A DNA stretch of 64,000 nt, from assembly GCF_007859735.1 (NCBI RefSeq), contig NZ_SIHI01000001.1:1038170-1102169 (forward strand), read 5' to 3'. The translations under genes were made by a program, and so were the position numbers. Source of the stretch: Thalassoglobus neptunius (lineage in GTDB: Bacteria; Planctomycetota; Planctomycetia; Planctomycetales; Planctomycetaceae). Of this stretch, positions 18,876 to 28,363 are shown piece after piece; position 1 is the first letter of the stretch, and each line of letters starts with the position of its first letter. The notes beneath the pieces were generated by a model, which did no database searches, had not been told where the DNA came from, and saw only the letters and a list, made by a program, of their open reading frames with translations.

Positions 18876-19041
18876 GAGTGCTTGCCAGGTCGGTGTTTCT
18901 ATCGGGAGCGGGACGCGGAACGTGTTTCCGGTGTATTGACAATGAAATTGTGGATGGGACGATGAGTCATTGCGGAGGAACGGATTCCCAAGCCGTTTTC
19001 CGTCGCCAGTTTCCATTCTAAAATAGCATTGCAGGATACAA

Positions 19042-19416
19042 ATGTCTGACGATTCGACGTCAAAGCAGCTGATCTACGATCGATTGGTCAATCAGATTGA
19101 CGCCATCATTTCACATTGCGAAGAGAATCAAAAGCCACTGGAAGTTGATCCCGCCCGGTCGCAATTGTTTGATTTGTTCGTGGAAGCAGAGAAGGCGGGG
19201 CTTGTTCAGGAAGACGCCGATCCGGACCTTTCGGAGCATGGGTTGTGTGCGGTGTTGTCAGCACGTTGGGGATTGCAACAGGCTGCCCAACAGTCTGCGA
19301 TCAGTCAGACGAAGCTCGATCAGACTCAGTTAACGAAAATGCGCAGCTTGTGGTCTGTGATGAGACTGTGGATGGAGTGGACCTACGCGTGGTCACGCTG
19401 GGCGGAGTTCCACTAA
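19042..19416 (+). CDS. Small uncharacterised protein
   Basis: I do not recognise this 124-residue protein. It has a mixed charged N-terminal half with helices (LIYDRLVNQIDAIISHCEE), a central acidic segment and a tryptophan-rich C-terminus (five Trp in the last 22 residues, ending WAEFH). There is no signal peptide or membrane helix. AGGA lies six bases before the ATG, which supports translation. It is divergent from moeA copy 1. A second frame over its 3' half is also open and protein-like (see rejected items), so a sequencing or evolutionary frameshift near the 3' end cannot be fully excluded. Confidence 0.55.
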   Translation: MSDDSTSKQLIYDRLVNQIDAIISHCEENQKPLEVDPARSQLFDLFVEAEKAGLVQEDADPDLSEHGLCAVLSARWGLQQAAQQSAISQTKLDQTQLTKMRSLWSVMRLWMEWTYAWSRWAEFH

Positions 19417-20057
19417 CAGCTGAGGAATTTCGGGGAGATGACGATTGCTCCGAACGGGATGGCACGTCTGTGCGCATTCTGAGTGTCAAGAAGTTTGTAG
19501 TTCGTGGACCGGTCGAAAAATTTGAATGAGTTTTTTGAAACTTTTCTGAACCACGGGCGTCGAATTTCTGTGAGGAGTCGACTTTTTCGAGTTGTGCAGC
19601 CGAGAATTGACTGAAAGGTCCCTTTCTGCTGCCCATCTTGAAGGGGAAGTCTTCACATGTCAGTGTGAATCGATGAGCGAGCACTTTTGGCGATTTCATC
19701 GTTTCACCTTTGCGGATGATGAACGTTTCGCATAAATTATGATCAATTCATCACTTCGGTTCGTTTCAGAACGTCAATTCAATTTGACATGACATCAGCG
19801 GTGTGGCATTTCGGATCGAGATGGAACTCTATTCGTTTGAGTTCTGTTTCATGAGTCGAGTGTTGTGTTGATTGCATGTTTTTGCTCCGCAGGAGTAGTC
19901 GGTCATTGGGTGTGAGAGATAGAATTCCTTTCACACATTTCGGATGCGGATCTCAACTTGAGATTCGCAAAGATTGCGTCGGATCACCGTTCAGTGTGGC
20001 CAGTACTTTTCTGAACTGATCAGGCTTTCGGAGTTAGTTATCTTGGAGAGTAATTGA
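19417..20057. other. Long intergenic leader upstream of pilM
   Basis: These 641 bases contain no gene I can support. The stretch is AT-richer than its surroundings in the second half (about 19720-19960). It is unusually long for this tightly packed window and probably holds the promoter and a long 5' leader of the pilM operon. I find no known riboswitch or structured RNA in it. Confidence 0.5.
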
Positions 20058-22211
20058 ATGGCAGAACCAAAAGCAGCGTGGGGAATTGACATCGGCCAGG
20101 CTGGCCTGAAGGCGTTAAAGGTTCGCTATATCGAGAGTGCCAATCAGGTTGTGGCTGAGGCGTTCGATTACATTCCGTTTCCAAAGATTCTTTCGCAGCC
20201 GGATGCGATTCCCGAAGAGATCGTCCCAGAAGCGATGCAAACGTTTCTGTCTCGGAACGATTTGACCGGAGATCACGTTGGAATCAGCGTTCCCGGTCAA
20301 TCCGCTCTGGCGAGATTCATTCAGCTTCCTCCTGTCGAAGCAGGGAAGCTCCACGAAATCGTCAAGTACGAAGCTCGTCAGCAAATTCCCTTCGCGCTCG
20401 AAGACGTGATTTGGGATTATCAACCGCTCGGTGCTGGAGCAGAAGAAGGCGGGTTCCTGCTGGATGCTGAAGTTGGACTGTTCGCGATGAAACGCGATCA
20501 GGTTTATCAGCACATGCGTCCCTTCACGAACAACAAGGTGGAGCTCGATCTGATTCAGATCGCCCCACTGGCGCTTTACAACTTCGTAAGCGTCGATGAA
20601 ATGGGAATTCGTTCCGACACTGAAGGTGATGCTGGTGAAGAGCATTACATCGTGCTGGATATGGGCTGCGACAACACCACTCTAATGGTGACGAACGGTT
20701 ACAACGTCTGGATTCGAAATGTCCCGATTGGCGGAAATCATTTCACACGGGCGTTGACGAAAGAAATGAAGCTCAGCTTCGCGAAAGCAGAGCATCTGAA
20801 GTGCAACGCGACGAAGTCTCCCGATCCTCGGGCGGTCTTTCAGGCGCTGCGACCCGTCTTCAATGATTACGTTTCAGAAATTCAGCGTTCGATCGGCTAT
20901 TTCTCAAGTGTGAATCGGACTGCGAAGATTGAGAAAGTCATTGGGCTGGGGAATGGCTTCAAGCTCGCCGGTCTTCAGAAGTTTCTGCAACAGAACCTGC
21001 AATACGAAGTCGAACGTCCGGAAACGTTCAACGCACTCGCTGGCGATGCAGTGCTGAACTCTCCAATGTTCGCCGAGAACATCCTCAGCTTCGCGGTTCC
21101 GTACGGTCTCTGTTTGCAGTCGCTGGGTGTCTCACGCATCCAAACGACACTGCTGCCGCCAGAGATCACTCAGGCCCGGATGATTCGAAAGAAAAAACCT
21201 TGGGCAGTCGCGACCGCAGCAACAATGCTTCTGGGCTTCTCACTGGCAACCGTCGGGAACGCTGTCTCTTATCAAACCGTTCACACCGATGATTTCGCCG
21301 AGGCTGAGAAGAAAGCCAACGATTTTAACTCGAAAGTCAACAGCCTGAAATCAAGCTATGACTCGGAAGTCGGTCGTTACACCGCGACAGGTGAGCGCCT
21401 CACCGGATTAATCGATGGTCGACGTGACGTTCAATGGTTGGAACTGTACGACGCCGTCATCGATTGCCTTCCTCGTGATGAAGGGGAAGAGCCAGAAGAA
21501 ATCGAACTCCGCAATCAGATTTCATTGATCGAGTTCAGTACCGATCGCGTGGCTGATGTCGCCACCTGGTATGCCGGACTGACGGGACCGCAGAAGTCGA
21601 TGATTCCTGCCGACCAGCGTGAAACTGGTCCAAGCGGCGAAGGATACATCGTCACATTGAAAGGGATGCACTGGCATCACGACGAGAACGATCCGGTTCG
21701 CGGACGATCCGTCAACTACATTCGACATACCCTTCTGAAGAATCTTCATCTGCCAACCATCCAGAGACCGGGCTTCCCGGAACGGGATGTCACTCGGATG
21801 GGAATTTCTCACGCCACGATCATGGACTTCAGTCCGACGAAAAAGATCATCATCGAAGATACCGGAGCCCCACCAACTGAGAACTCGCGAGTTCTTGCTG
21901 GAGGGAACAATCGAGGAGGAGCGGGAGCTTCTCGAGGATACGGAAGCGGAAGTTACGGTCCCAGCGGGTACGGAGGTGGTGGATATGGAACGACCTCTCC
22001 AATGCCAACGACCGGTCCCGGAGGGACGACGCGTGAAGGTGTGAAAGAACTCGAACAAACCAACTTCGAGATTCAATTCGCCTGGGTGCCAATTCCACCG
22101 GAAGAACGCACAGCGGAAGTTGTCGAGGTGGACGAAGTGATCGAGGATATTCCTCTCGAAGAATTGGAGAGTGCCCCGGCCGCCACGGAAGAACCCGCGC
22201 CGACAGAGTAA
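20058..22211 (+). CDS. pilM: PilM-like ATPase-fold protein fused to a PilN-like membrane domain
   Basis: Residues about 1-365 are PilM, the actin-fold cytosolic protein of type IV pilus and type II secretion platforms. Motifs seen are GIDIGQAGLKALKV at the N-terminus, the PGQSALARFIQLPPVE stretch, VLDMGCDNTTLMV, and GLGNGFKLAGLQKFL. The family is usually about 350 residues; this one has 717. The extra part has a membrane helix at about 382-402 after KKKPW, then a long helical region and a compact C-terminal segment. That layout (short cytosolic lead, one helix, coiled coil, ferredoxin-like fold) is what PilN has, so I infer a PilM-PilN fusion. Residues about 620-650 are Gly/Tyr-rich. It is followed by two more membrane proteins, with gaps of 222 and 296 bases. 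Confidence 0.85.
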   Translation: MAEPKAAWGIDIGQAGLKALKVRYIESANQVVAEAFDYIPFPKILSQPDAIPEEIVPEAMQTFLSRNDLTGDHVGISVPGQSALARFIQLPPVEAGKLHEIVKYEARQQIPFALEDVIWDYQPLGAGAEEGGFLLDAEVGLFAMKRDQVYQHMRPFTNNKVELDLIQIAPLALYNFVSVDEMGIRSDTEGDAGEEHYIVLDMGCDNTTLMVTNGYNVWIRNVPIGGNHFTRALTKEMKLSFAKAEHLKCNATKSPDPRAVFQALRPVFNDYVSEIQRSIGYFSSVNRTAKIEKVIGLGNGFKLAGLQKFLQQNLQYEVERPETFNALAGDAVLNSPMFAENILSFAVPYGLCLQSLGVSRIQTTLLPPEITQARMIRKKKPWAVATAATMLLGFSLATVGNAVSYQTVHTDDFAEAEKKANDFNSKVNSLKSSYDSEVGRYTATGERLTGLIDGRRDVQWLELYDAVIDCLPRDEGEEPEEIELRNQISLIEFSTDRVADVATWYAGLTGPQKSMIPADQRETGPSGEGYIVTLKGMHWHHDENDPVRGRSVNYIRHTLLKNLHLPTIQRPGFPERDVTRMGISHATIMDFSPTKKIIIEDTGAPPTENSRVLAGGNNRGGAGASRGYGSGSYGPSGYGGGGYGTTSPMPTTGPGGTTREGVKELEQTNFEIQFAWVPIPPEERTAEVVEVDEVIEDIPLEELESAPAATEEPAPTE

Positions 22212-22433
22212 ACGTTCGGCCATCGAACAGCAGGTCCCTGGAGATCACGAAAGTGATCTGAGGCCTGATTTAAGAGTTGCGAGAAAATTCAGCGAGTACG
22301 CTGTGAACAATGAAAACCGTTCGTTGTTGTGGCCCACAGAGTCTCCTGTGAATTGATACAATTTAGACAGTTGTCTGAGTCGTGAAACGCGTTGATTTGC
22401 GAATCTCAGTTGTCACATCAATAAGGTGTTGTC

Positions 22434-24224
22434 ATGGATAAACTCCAACCTCTCATCAGAAATCGATTCTGGATTCTGGGGGCGCTGACGTTGCCGCTGG
22501 CAATGTACGGGTTCTTCTCTGCCAATGGAGCATTGAAGGCAGCCACAGAACAGCGGGTATCGACCTTGAAAGGGTTGACGATTCCGACCGGGACCAATGA
22601 TCCGAATGAGGATTACAAGGAAAAGCTCGCGACGATCAACGCGGAGTACGAGCAGAACGTTGAAAGCTCAATTGTCGAGATCTGGAATAAGCAAAAGGAA
22701 CGGATGACCTGGCCATCGGTCGTCGCGAACGATGTTCCTCCGATCTTTATGGATCCCGAAGGATTCGATCTCGATGTTACAGACACGTACAAACGGCACT
22801 ACTCACAGCTGATGTTGAAGCTGCAGGAACGCGTCGAACCAGTCATGCCAATCGATCGAAACGCAGCTGGTGGAGCAGCGATCGGAGTTCCGTTCTCCGG
22901 ACGTGGAGCAATGCCCCAGGAAGCGGACGTTCCGTGGCAGCAAAAAGTTATCCTCGCAGCGCAACTTCCCATTGCTCAATTCGATCGCCTTGCAGCAACT
23001 TCAGAACAGGTCTGGAACGCTCAGATTGATATCTGGCTTCTTGAGCTTCTCTTCGATGCTGTTCGCAAAATGAATGAAGACAAGGACTCTGTGACTGAAG
23101 CGGTCCTGCGTCGAATCGACGTCCTGATATTGTTCGGCGGATCGGGAGAACCTCGTCCAACTGGAGCACCTGCCGCTGCCGGTGGATATGGCGGGTATGA
23201 CAGCGGCTACGGTGGTGGATATGACAGCGGTTACCCTGGTCCCGGTGGCGGGGGCGGCGGAGGATACGGATCTGATCGCGGTGGCTCAGGAGCATCGATG
23301 TCGGTGAACGTGGCGTTCGATCCCGCTCAGGAATTCGGTTCATCCGCGGATGCATCGGCTTCTGCGTCAACTGCCAGCATGGGATACAGCGCGGGCGGAT
23401 ACGACGACGAATACGGTTCCGGCTATGGTGGTGGTTACGGGGGAATGGCCTCCGGTGGAAAACAGCTGAGATACATCGCCGATTCTGAAGAAAAACGAGT
23501 CCTTGAACGCGGGTTCTACATGAGCGTCATTATCATGCAGAGCAAAATCCCGGATTTCATTGTGGAGCTTGCGAACTCTGAGTGGCCAATCCGGGTGACC
23601 CGTTTCCATGTCGGGAAGAACCCTTACTTCTCCGAAGCCGGTGCCGGTGCGCAGATGTACGGAAGCCCCATGGGAATGATGGGCGGTTACGGCGGCGAAG
23701 GTGACTACGATGGAGATGAAAGTTACGGCGGCGGCTATGCCGGAAGTTACGGGGGAAGCTACGGAGGCGGATTCGGAAGCCTCGGAGCTGGTGGACAAGG
23801 TGCTGGAATTCCAGGAGTTGGGAATCTCAGTTCGAACTTGCCTGCTTACGCGACCGCAGCAATGAACCATCCTGATCTTGTTCAGTTGGATCTGTGTGGT
23901 GTGATCACGATGTTCAAGCAGCCTCAGGAAATTATCGATGCACTGACAGTCGCTGACGGCGAAGCAGTCGTTGACGATACGACGATTTCGACGGACGGAA
24001 CAGAAATGGAAGTCATGGAATCAGAGACTCTGGCTCCTGAAGCGACAGAAGATGACTCGCTGGAAATTCCAGCGACAGAGAGTGCCGATCCCGTTGAGAT
24101 TCCTGCGACGGAATCAGCCGTTGAAGAAGAAACGGTCGAGGCGGAAGCAGTTCCTGCTGACGGCACCACAGAAACATCAGAGGAAACATCAGGCGGCGAT
24201 ATTCCGGCTCCGGAAGAGCCTTAA
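22434..24224 (+). CDS. Gly/Tyr-rich single-pass membrane protein, PilO-like position
   Basis: The 596-residue protein has one N-terminal membrane helix (about 12-30), then a charged helical region (about 35-90). It also carries three Gly/Tyr/Asp-rich tracts at about 249-285, 316-342 and 418-452, and an acidic Glu/Thr/Ala-rich C-terminus (about 500-596). The ordered parts between the tracts (for example 345-410, EEKRVLERGFYMSVIIMQSKIPDFIVEL) may form a compact domain. Position after a PilM-PilN-like protein and the helix-plus-coil start suggest a PilO-like role; sequence similarity to PilO is not visible. AAGG lies six bases before the ATG. No enzyme motif is present. Confidence 0.75.
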   Translation: MDKLQPLIRNRFWILGALTLPLAMYGFFSANGALKAATEQRVSTLKGLTIPTGTNDPNEDYKEKLATINAEYEQNVESSIVEIWNKQKERMTWPSVVANDVPPIFMDPEGFDLDVTDTYKRHYSQLMLKLQERVEPVMPIDRNAAGGAAIGVPFSGRGAMPQEADVPWQQKVILAAQLPIAQFDRLAATSEQVWNAQIDIWLLELLFDAVRKMNEDKDSVTEAVLRRIDVLILFGGSGEPRPTGAPAAAGGYGGYDSGYGGGYDSGYPGPGGGGGGGYGSDRGGSGASMSVNVAFDPAQEFGSSADASASASTASMGYSAGGYDDEYGSGYGGGYGGMASGGKQLRYIADSEEKRVLERGFYMSVIIMQSKIPDFIVELANSEWPIRVTRFHVGKNPYFSEAGAGAQMYGSPMGMMGGYGGEGDYDGDESYGGGYAGSYGGSYGGGFGSLGAGGQGAGIPGVGNLSSNLPAYATAAMNHPDLVQLDLCGVITMFKQPQEIIDALTVADGEAVVDDTTISTDGTEMEVMESETLAPEATEDDSLEIPATESADPVEIPATESAVEEETVEAEAVPADGTTETSEETSGGDIPAPEEP

Positions 24225-24520
24225 CGTCGTTTGGAAATGTGACCAGTTCCGGGGAACGATTTGTCGTTGATCGCGTCAAAAACAAAGAGTCTCTTGAACA
24301 GTCATGTGAAACACTGATTCAAAAGAAGAATGCGGAGGAAGTTTCAGAAGTCGGGATGGTGTCGAGAGACAAGTTCGTCTCTCAGTCTTTTGATTTCTGA
24401 TTCATCGTCCGGTGAGCGTCGAGAAGAAAACGCACATTGAGGTTCGAAGCACATTGATGTGCGACAGAGTAAGAGAAGCCAGTTTCGAATACTCTACAAC
24501 CAAATAGGTTGAGGTAAATT

Positions 24521-26917
24521 ATGGCAAAGTTTGACATCAAGAAGTCCGCGATCAATCACGTCGAAAAAGTTGTTTTCGGGATTGTGGTGGTGGTTGTTTT
24601 GCTTGGATTGGTCGGAACCCAGTGGAGTCCCTATCAGGGAACTCCCGGGGAAATTCTTCAACGTGTCAACACTGGCGAAGTGAATCTTGCCGGCAACCGA
24701 TGGCCGGAAGAAGAGCGTGAGAAGTTTCAGGATACTGAAACTGATCCGATCGTTGAGGGAACTCTCTACGCAAGCGTTGATCCACGGCCTTGGGAGTTGA
24801 GCGAGCGGATGTTCAAGCTGGCTGAAGGACAGGACGAACCTGTTCGCGAACCGGAACTCGATGCTCCAGAGTCCCTTATCGCGACCGCCAGTCGAGTCTT
24901 TCTCAGAATGGCAGATGAGCTAGAAGATCTTTCTGAAGAAGAAGAGTTGGCTTCCTTGACCACGGAAGAAGAACCCGAAGACAGCATCTTCGGTGATGAG
25001 CTTGCCGAACGTCCCACTGGAGCAGGGGGATTGGGAGGCGGATATCCGGGTGGTTACGACGGTGGTGGACCGGCTCCGGGTTACGGAGATCTCGCCATCG
25101 AACTGGGCTACAACGGCGGATACGACGGTGAGGACGACGGAAGCTACGGTTTGTCGTACCCTGGCGGATATGACGGAGGAGGCTATGGCGGTCCTGGCAT
25201 GGCGGGGCCGACTCTTCCGAAACAGAATGGACAGGGGTATCACTTTGTCGCTGTCCGTGCAGTCTTCCCGCTTTGGGATCAGATCAAGAAGTTCGCAGAA
25301 GCCACCAACACATCAACTCGGATGGCTGCCGCTCTGTTCCAGATTGTCGACTTCGAGCTGGAACGTCAAATGCTTCAGCCTGATGGAAAGACCTGGGGAC
25401 CTTGGGAACCGGTCGACATCAACGTTGCATTCGACGTCTTGGACAACGTTGCAGGATTTGAACCGGATGTTGTCAACAGCGTGATTACCAACAGCGTGAT
25501 CACGATGCCGCTTCCGATGCGTATCTCCGGTGCTTGGATCAATACAGCGACACACGAACGAATTAAGAACTTCGTGTTGAGCAAAGAGGAGATGGAGATC
25601 GAGCTGAAAATGAATGAGGCGTTGCTCAAGAAGCTCGCCGACTCAAAGAAGCAAATCGTGGAGACACGCGTCAAGAGAGGTGGATTCAACGATTTTCAGT
25701 TTGATTCAGGCGAGATGCAAAGCCAGTTGATGGGATATGGCAACCCATACGGTGGTGGAGGTTACGGCGGCGGCTACGGCGGCAGTGGATATGGAGGCGG
25801 CGGTTACGACGACGACTATGACGGCGGCGGATATCCCGGCGGCTACGGCGGAGGTGGAGCAAGCTTCGGAGGAAGCAACCGGCGCGGAAGAGGTCGCAAC
25901 AAGTCAACGGCGACGAACCCGACCATGCAGACACTCGTCGACGAAATTGCTGAAGGAGCCGAAGACGAAACTGCAACCAAGAAGAAAATTGAAGAATGGA
26001 TCAACGGTCGGCTTTCCGCAGTTGGTCAGCTGTTGTTGTTCCGCTACTTCGATTTCAGCGTCGAGCCTGGACGGTCTTACCAGTATCGAGTTCGGTTCGT
26101 GCTGGAGAATCCAAACTTCGGAAAGCGAATTGCTGACGCAGGTGGATTGCAACACGTCGTCGAAGGAGAAACGCGAACTACTGACTGGAGCAACGTAACA
26201 GATCCAGTGAGAGTGGATGACGAGTTGATGTTCTTCCTCACCGAAGTCAGCAGTCCCAGAAGTACCCGTGTTTTGCCAACGGCAAAGGTCGACGTTTACC
26301 AGTGGGATACCGAATACGGCACCATGGTGAACCAGAAGATCGAAGTGCATCCAGGTCAGGACCTCGCAGGGACAGCCGATGCAGAGGTGATCGATCTCGG
26401 TGAGCAGACGATGGAGCAGGAGAAGTATACGTTTACTGCGGATACCTATCTCGTGGATGCCATCGAAGATCTGCGGATCGATTCTGATTTCCATTCCGGA
26501 GAACTGGTCGAAGCCTCGCTGCAGTTGAAACTCCCTCGTGGATACAGCGATCGGTTCCGCAACGACGGACAGATCCTCGTGAAGAACCGCGACGGCATGC
26601 TCGAACGCCACGACGAATCAGAACAGGCCAGCAAACGGGACTACATGCAGCAGTACATGGCGAAGCAGAAGGAAATCTATTCCTACCTTGATCGTACCGC
26701 GGTCGCTTCCGGTCCTTATGCTGGTGGCTACGGAGACTACGGCGGAGAAGGTGATTATGATGGCGGTGGCGGCGGCTACGGCATGGGAATGTACGGAGAA
26801 ATGGGAGCGACTGGTCGTCGTGATCGAAGTGTTCTGAGGAAGCGACGGTCGGGAAGTTCCAGCAGTCGTTCTCGTGGTACGACGAGATCTTCCAGCGGTT
26901 ATCCTGGAGGACGTTAA
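24521..26917 (+). CDS. Large Gly/Tyr-rich membrane protein, third gene of the pilM operon
   Basis: The 798-residue protein has one membrane helix at about 19-36, an acidic helical stretch (about 115-155), and Gly/Tyr-rich tracts at about 168-230, 405-450 and 730-765. A conserved-looking beta-rich part lies at about 510-720 (SVEPGRSYQYRVRFVLENP). The last 30 residues are Arg/Ser-rich. The tract at 730 shares the phrase GGEGDYDG with the tract at about 420 of the preceding protein. The beta-rich domain could take a PilP-like or FN3-like role, which is inference only. An in-frame 15-bp duplication (NSVIT twice) lies at 25475-25504. The gene is followed by a strong terminator, closing the operon. 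Confidence 0.75.
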   Translation: MAKFDIKKSAINHVEKVVFGIVVVVVLLGLVGTQWSPYQGTPGEILQRVNTGEVNLAGNRWPEEEREKFQDTETDPIVEGTLYASVDPRPWELSERMFKLAEGQDEPVREPELDAPESLIATASRVFLRMADELEDLSEEEELASLTTEEEPEDSIFGDELAERPTGAGGLGGGYPGGYDGGGPAPGYGDLAIELGYNGGYDGEDDGSYGLSYPGGYDGGGYGGPGMAGPTLPKQNGQGYHFVAVRAVFPLWDQIKKFAEATNTSTRMAAALFQIVDFELERQMLQPDGKTWGPWEPVDINVAFDVLDNVAGFEPDVVNSVITNSVITMPLPMRISGAWINTATHERIKNFVLSKEEMEIELKMNEALLKKLADSKKQIVETRVKRGGFNDFQFDSGEMQSQLMGYGNPYGGGGYGGGYGGSGYGGGGYDDDYDGGGYPGGYGGGGASFGGSNRRGRGRNKSTATNPTMQTLVDEIAEGAEDETATKKKIEEWINGRLSAVGQLLLFRYFDFSVEPGRSYQYRVRFVLENPNFGKRIADAGGLQHVVEGETRTTDWSNVTDPVRVDDELMFFLTEVSSPRSTRVLPTAKVDVYQWDTEYGTMVNQKIEVHPGQDLAGTADAEVIDLGEQTMEQEKYTFTADTYLVDAIEDLRIDSDFHSGELVEASLQLKLPRGYSDRFRNDGQILVKNRDGMLERHDESEQASKRDYMQQYMAKQKEIYSYLDRTAVASGPYAGGYGDYGGEGDYDGGGGGYGMGMYGEMGATGRRDRSVLRKRRSGSSSSRSRGTTRSSSGYPGGR
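25475..25504 (+). repeat. 15-bp in-frame tandem duplication
   Basis: Two adjacent copies of AACAGCGTGATTACC (the second with two changes) encode NSVIT-NSVIT at residues 319-328 of the large Gly/Tyr-rich protein. Confidence 0.9.
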
Positions 26918-27244
26918 AGTTTGCTTCCTGTTGGATTGAGCGAATTCGCAAAGTTTGCTCATCGAACGCCGACCGTTAGAAACATCGATTCGGTCTCCGT
27001 CGTTCGAATCACTTTCAGGAAAACGGCAAGCTGTGATTCCAACACTGAATACTGAATAACGAAAGGCCCGGGAGGAGTTCATCCTCTCGGGCCTTTTTTA
27101 TGCGCACGATGACTTCGCCATCGTTGTTGTCTTCAAGAGCCGTCTTCCTGGCATTCACTGTCGCTCCTGCTTGCTGGTTTGACTGGGAATGAGTAGAACC
27201 GGGACTGTGTAAGCAGGATTTCCCCTTGAGGAAAGACAACAGAG
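26918..27244. other. Intergenic region with operon terminator
   Basis: Besides the terminator in the middle I see no gene in these 327 bases. The 3' part must hold the promoter of the NHL gene. Confidence 0.5.
27062..27099 (+). terminator. Intrinsic terminator closing the pilM operon
   Basis: A stem of AAGGCCCGGGAGGA with its complement (one non-Watson-Crick position) closes a short GTTCA loop and is followed by a run of six to seven T. It lies about 145 bases after the stop of the 798-residue protein. Confidence 0.9.
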
Positions 27245-28363
27245 ATGAGAGGCAACAGCAAAGTGAAAATACGATCGAGTTTCTTGTTGATCCTGGTTTT
27301 GTCTGGTGTGGCTCACCTCGACGCTGGCCAGGTGCTGACGATTGCTGGCACGGGGAAGAGCGGACATTCCGGAGATGGTGGACCCGCCGCTCAGGCGCAG
27401 GTCGGAAATCCTTTCGGCGTTGAGATTGGCCCCGATGGAGCGTTGTACGTTTGCGAAGTCGATAACCACATCGTCCGTCGAATTGATCTATCGTCTGGAG
27501 AAATTTCGACGGTCGCTGGGACCGGGAAGAAAGGCTATTCGGGCGACGGAGGGTTGGCGACGGAGGCGAAGCTCAACGAACCGTATGAAGTTCGTTTCGA
27601 TTCCCACGGCGATCTGTATTTCGTTGAAATGCAAAATGCCGTTGTCCGAAAAGTTGATCTCGACACCGGATTGATCTCGACGGTCGCTGGCACCGGGAAG
27701 ACAGGGTTCTCCGGCGATGGCGGACAAGCTGTTCAGGCAGAGATGAATCGTCCGCATTCGATCTCTTTTGATGGTCAGGACAAACTCTATATCTGCGATA
27801 TCGGCAATCATCGCATTCGAATTGTCGATCTGGAGACTGGAATCATCGAAACGTTTTCGGGAAACGGAATGAAGCAACCGACTCCGGATGGCGAGCATGT
27901 TGCCGGCCTTCCCTTGAATGGTCCGCGTGCTCTCGATTTTGATGGAAAGCACAGCCTCTATCTCGCTTTGCGTGAGGGGAACGCCCTTTATCGGATCGAT
28001 CTGAAATCGATGACAATTCACCATCTCGCGGGAAACGGACAGAAAGGGTATTCGACCTCTTCTCCGTCCAAAGAAGCGAAGTTGTCCGGTCCGAAAGGAG
28101 TGGCTGTCAGTCCGGATGGGGATGTCTTTTTCGCCGATACAGAGAGTCACACAATTCGTGTCTATCGCCCCGCGACGGATCGTGTTGAAACGGTCGTGGG
28201 AGACGGAATGAAAGGGGACGGACCGGATGGAGCGCCCAATCATTGTCGGCTCGCACGCCCACACGGAATCTGTCTCGGAGATGATGGAAGCATCTATATC
28301 GGTGACAGTGAGAACCATCGCGTCAGGAAGTGGATGAAAACAGAACTGGAATCAACCCCGTGA
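27245..28363 (+). CDS. Exported NHL-repeat beta-propeller protein
   Basis: The 372-residue protein has an N-terminal signal peptide (basic start, hydrophobic run to about residue 28, cleavage near DAGQ). About six NHL repeats follow. The most regular carry the phrase TVAGTGKKGYSGDGG followed by LYVCEVDNHIVRRID-type strands, at about residues 33-85, 88-140 and 145-195. NHL propellers bind proteins or ligands and rarely catalyse. A periplasmic or surface role is inferred. The stop codon overlaps the probable GTG start of the second moeA gene (GTGA), so the pair is likely translationally coupled. That is an unexpected pairing of an exported and a cytosolic protein. Confidence 0.85.
   Translation: MRGNSKVKIRSSFLLILVLSGVAHLDAGQVLTIAGTGKSGHSGDGGPAAQAQVGNPFGVEIGPDGALYVCEVDNHIVRRIDLSSGEISTVAGTGKKGYSGDGGLATEAKLNEPYEVRFDSHGDLYFVEMQNAVVRKVDLDTGLISTVAGTGKTGFSGDGGQAVQAEMNRPHSISFDGQDKLYICDIGNHRIRIVDLETGIIETFSGNGMKQPTPDGEHVAGLPLNGPRALDFDGKHSLYLALREGNALYRIDLKSMTIHHLAGNGQKGYSTSSPSKEAKLSGPKGVAVSPDGDVFFADTESHTIRVYRPATDRVETVVGDGMKGDGPDGAPNHCRLARPHGICLGDDGSIYIGDSENHRVRKWMKTELESTP

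Noticed and set aside
19245-19529. A plus-strand frame overlapping the 3' half of the small 124-residue gene, with protein-like text near its end.
   Set aside because: It has no ribosome-binding site and the 124-residue frame has a good one. I keep the possibility of a frameshift in the gene entry but do not call a second gene.
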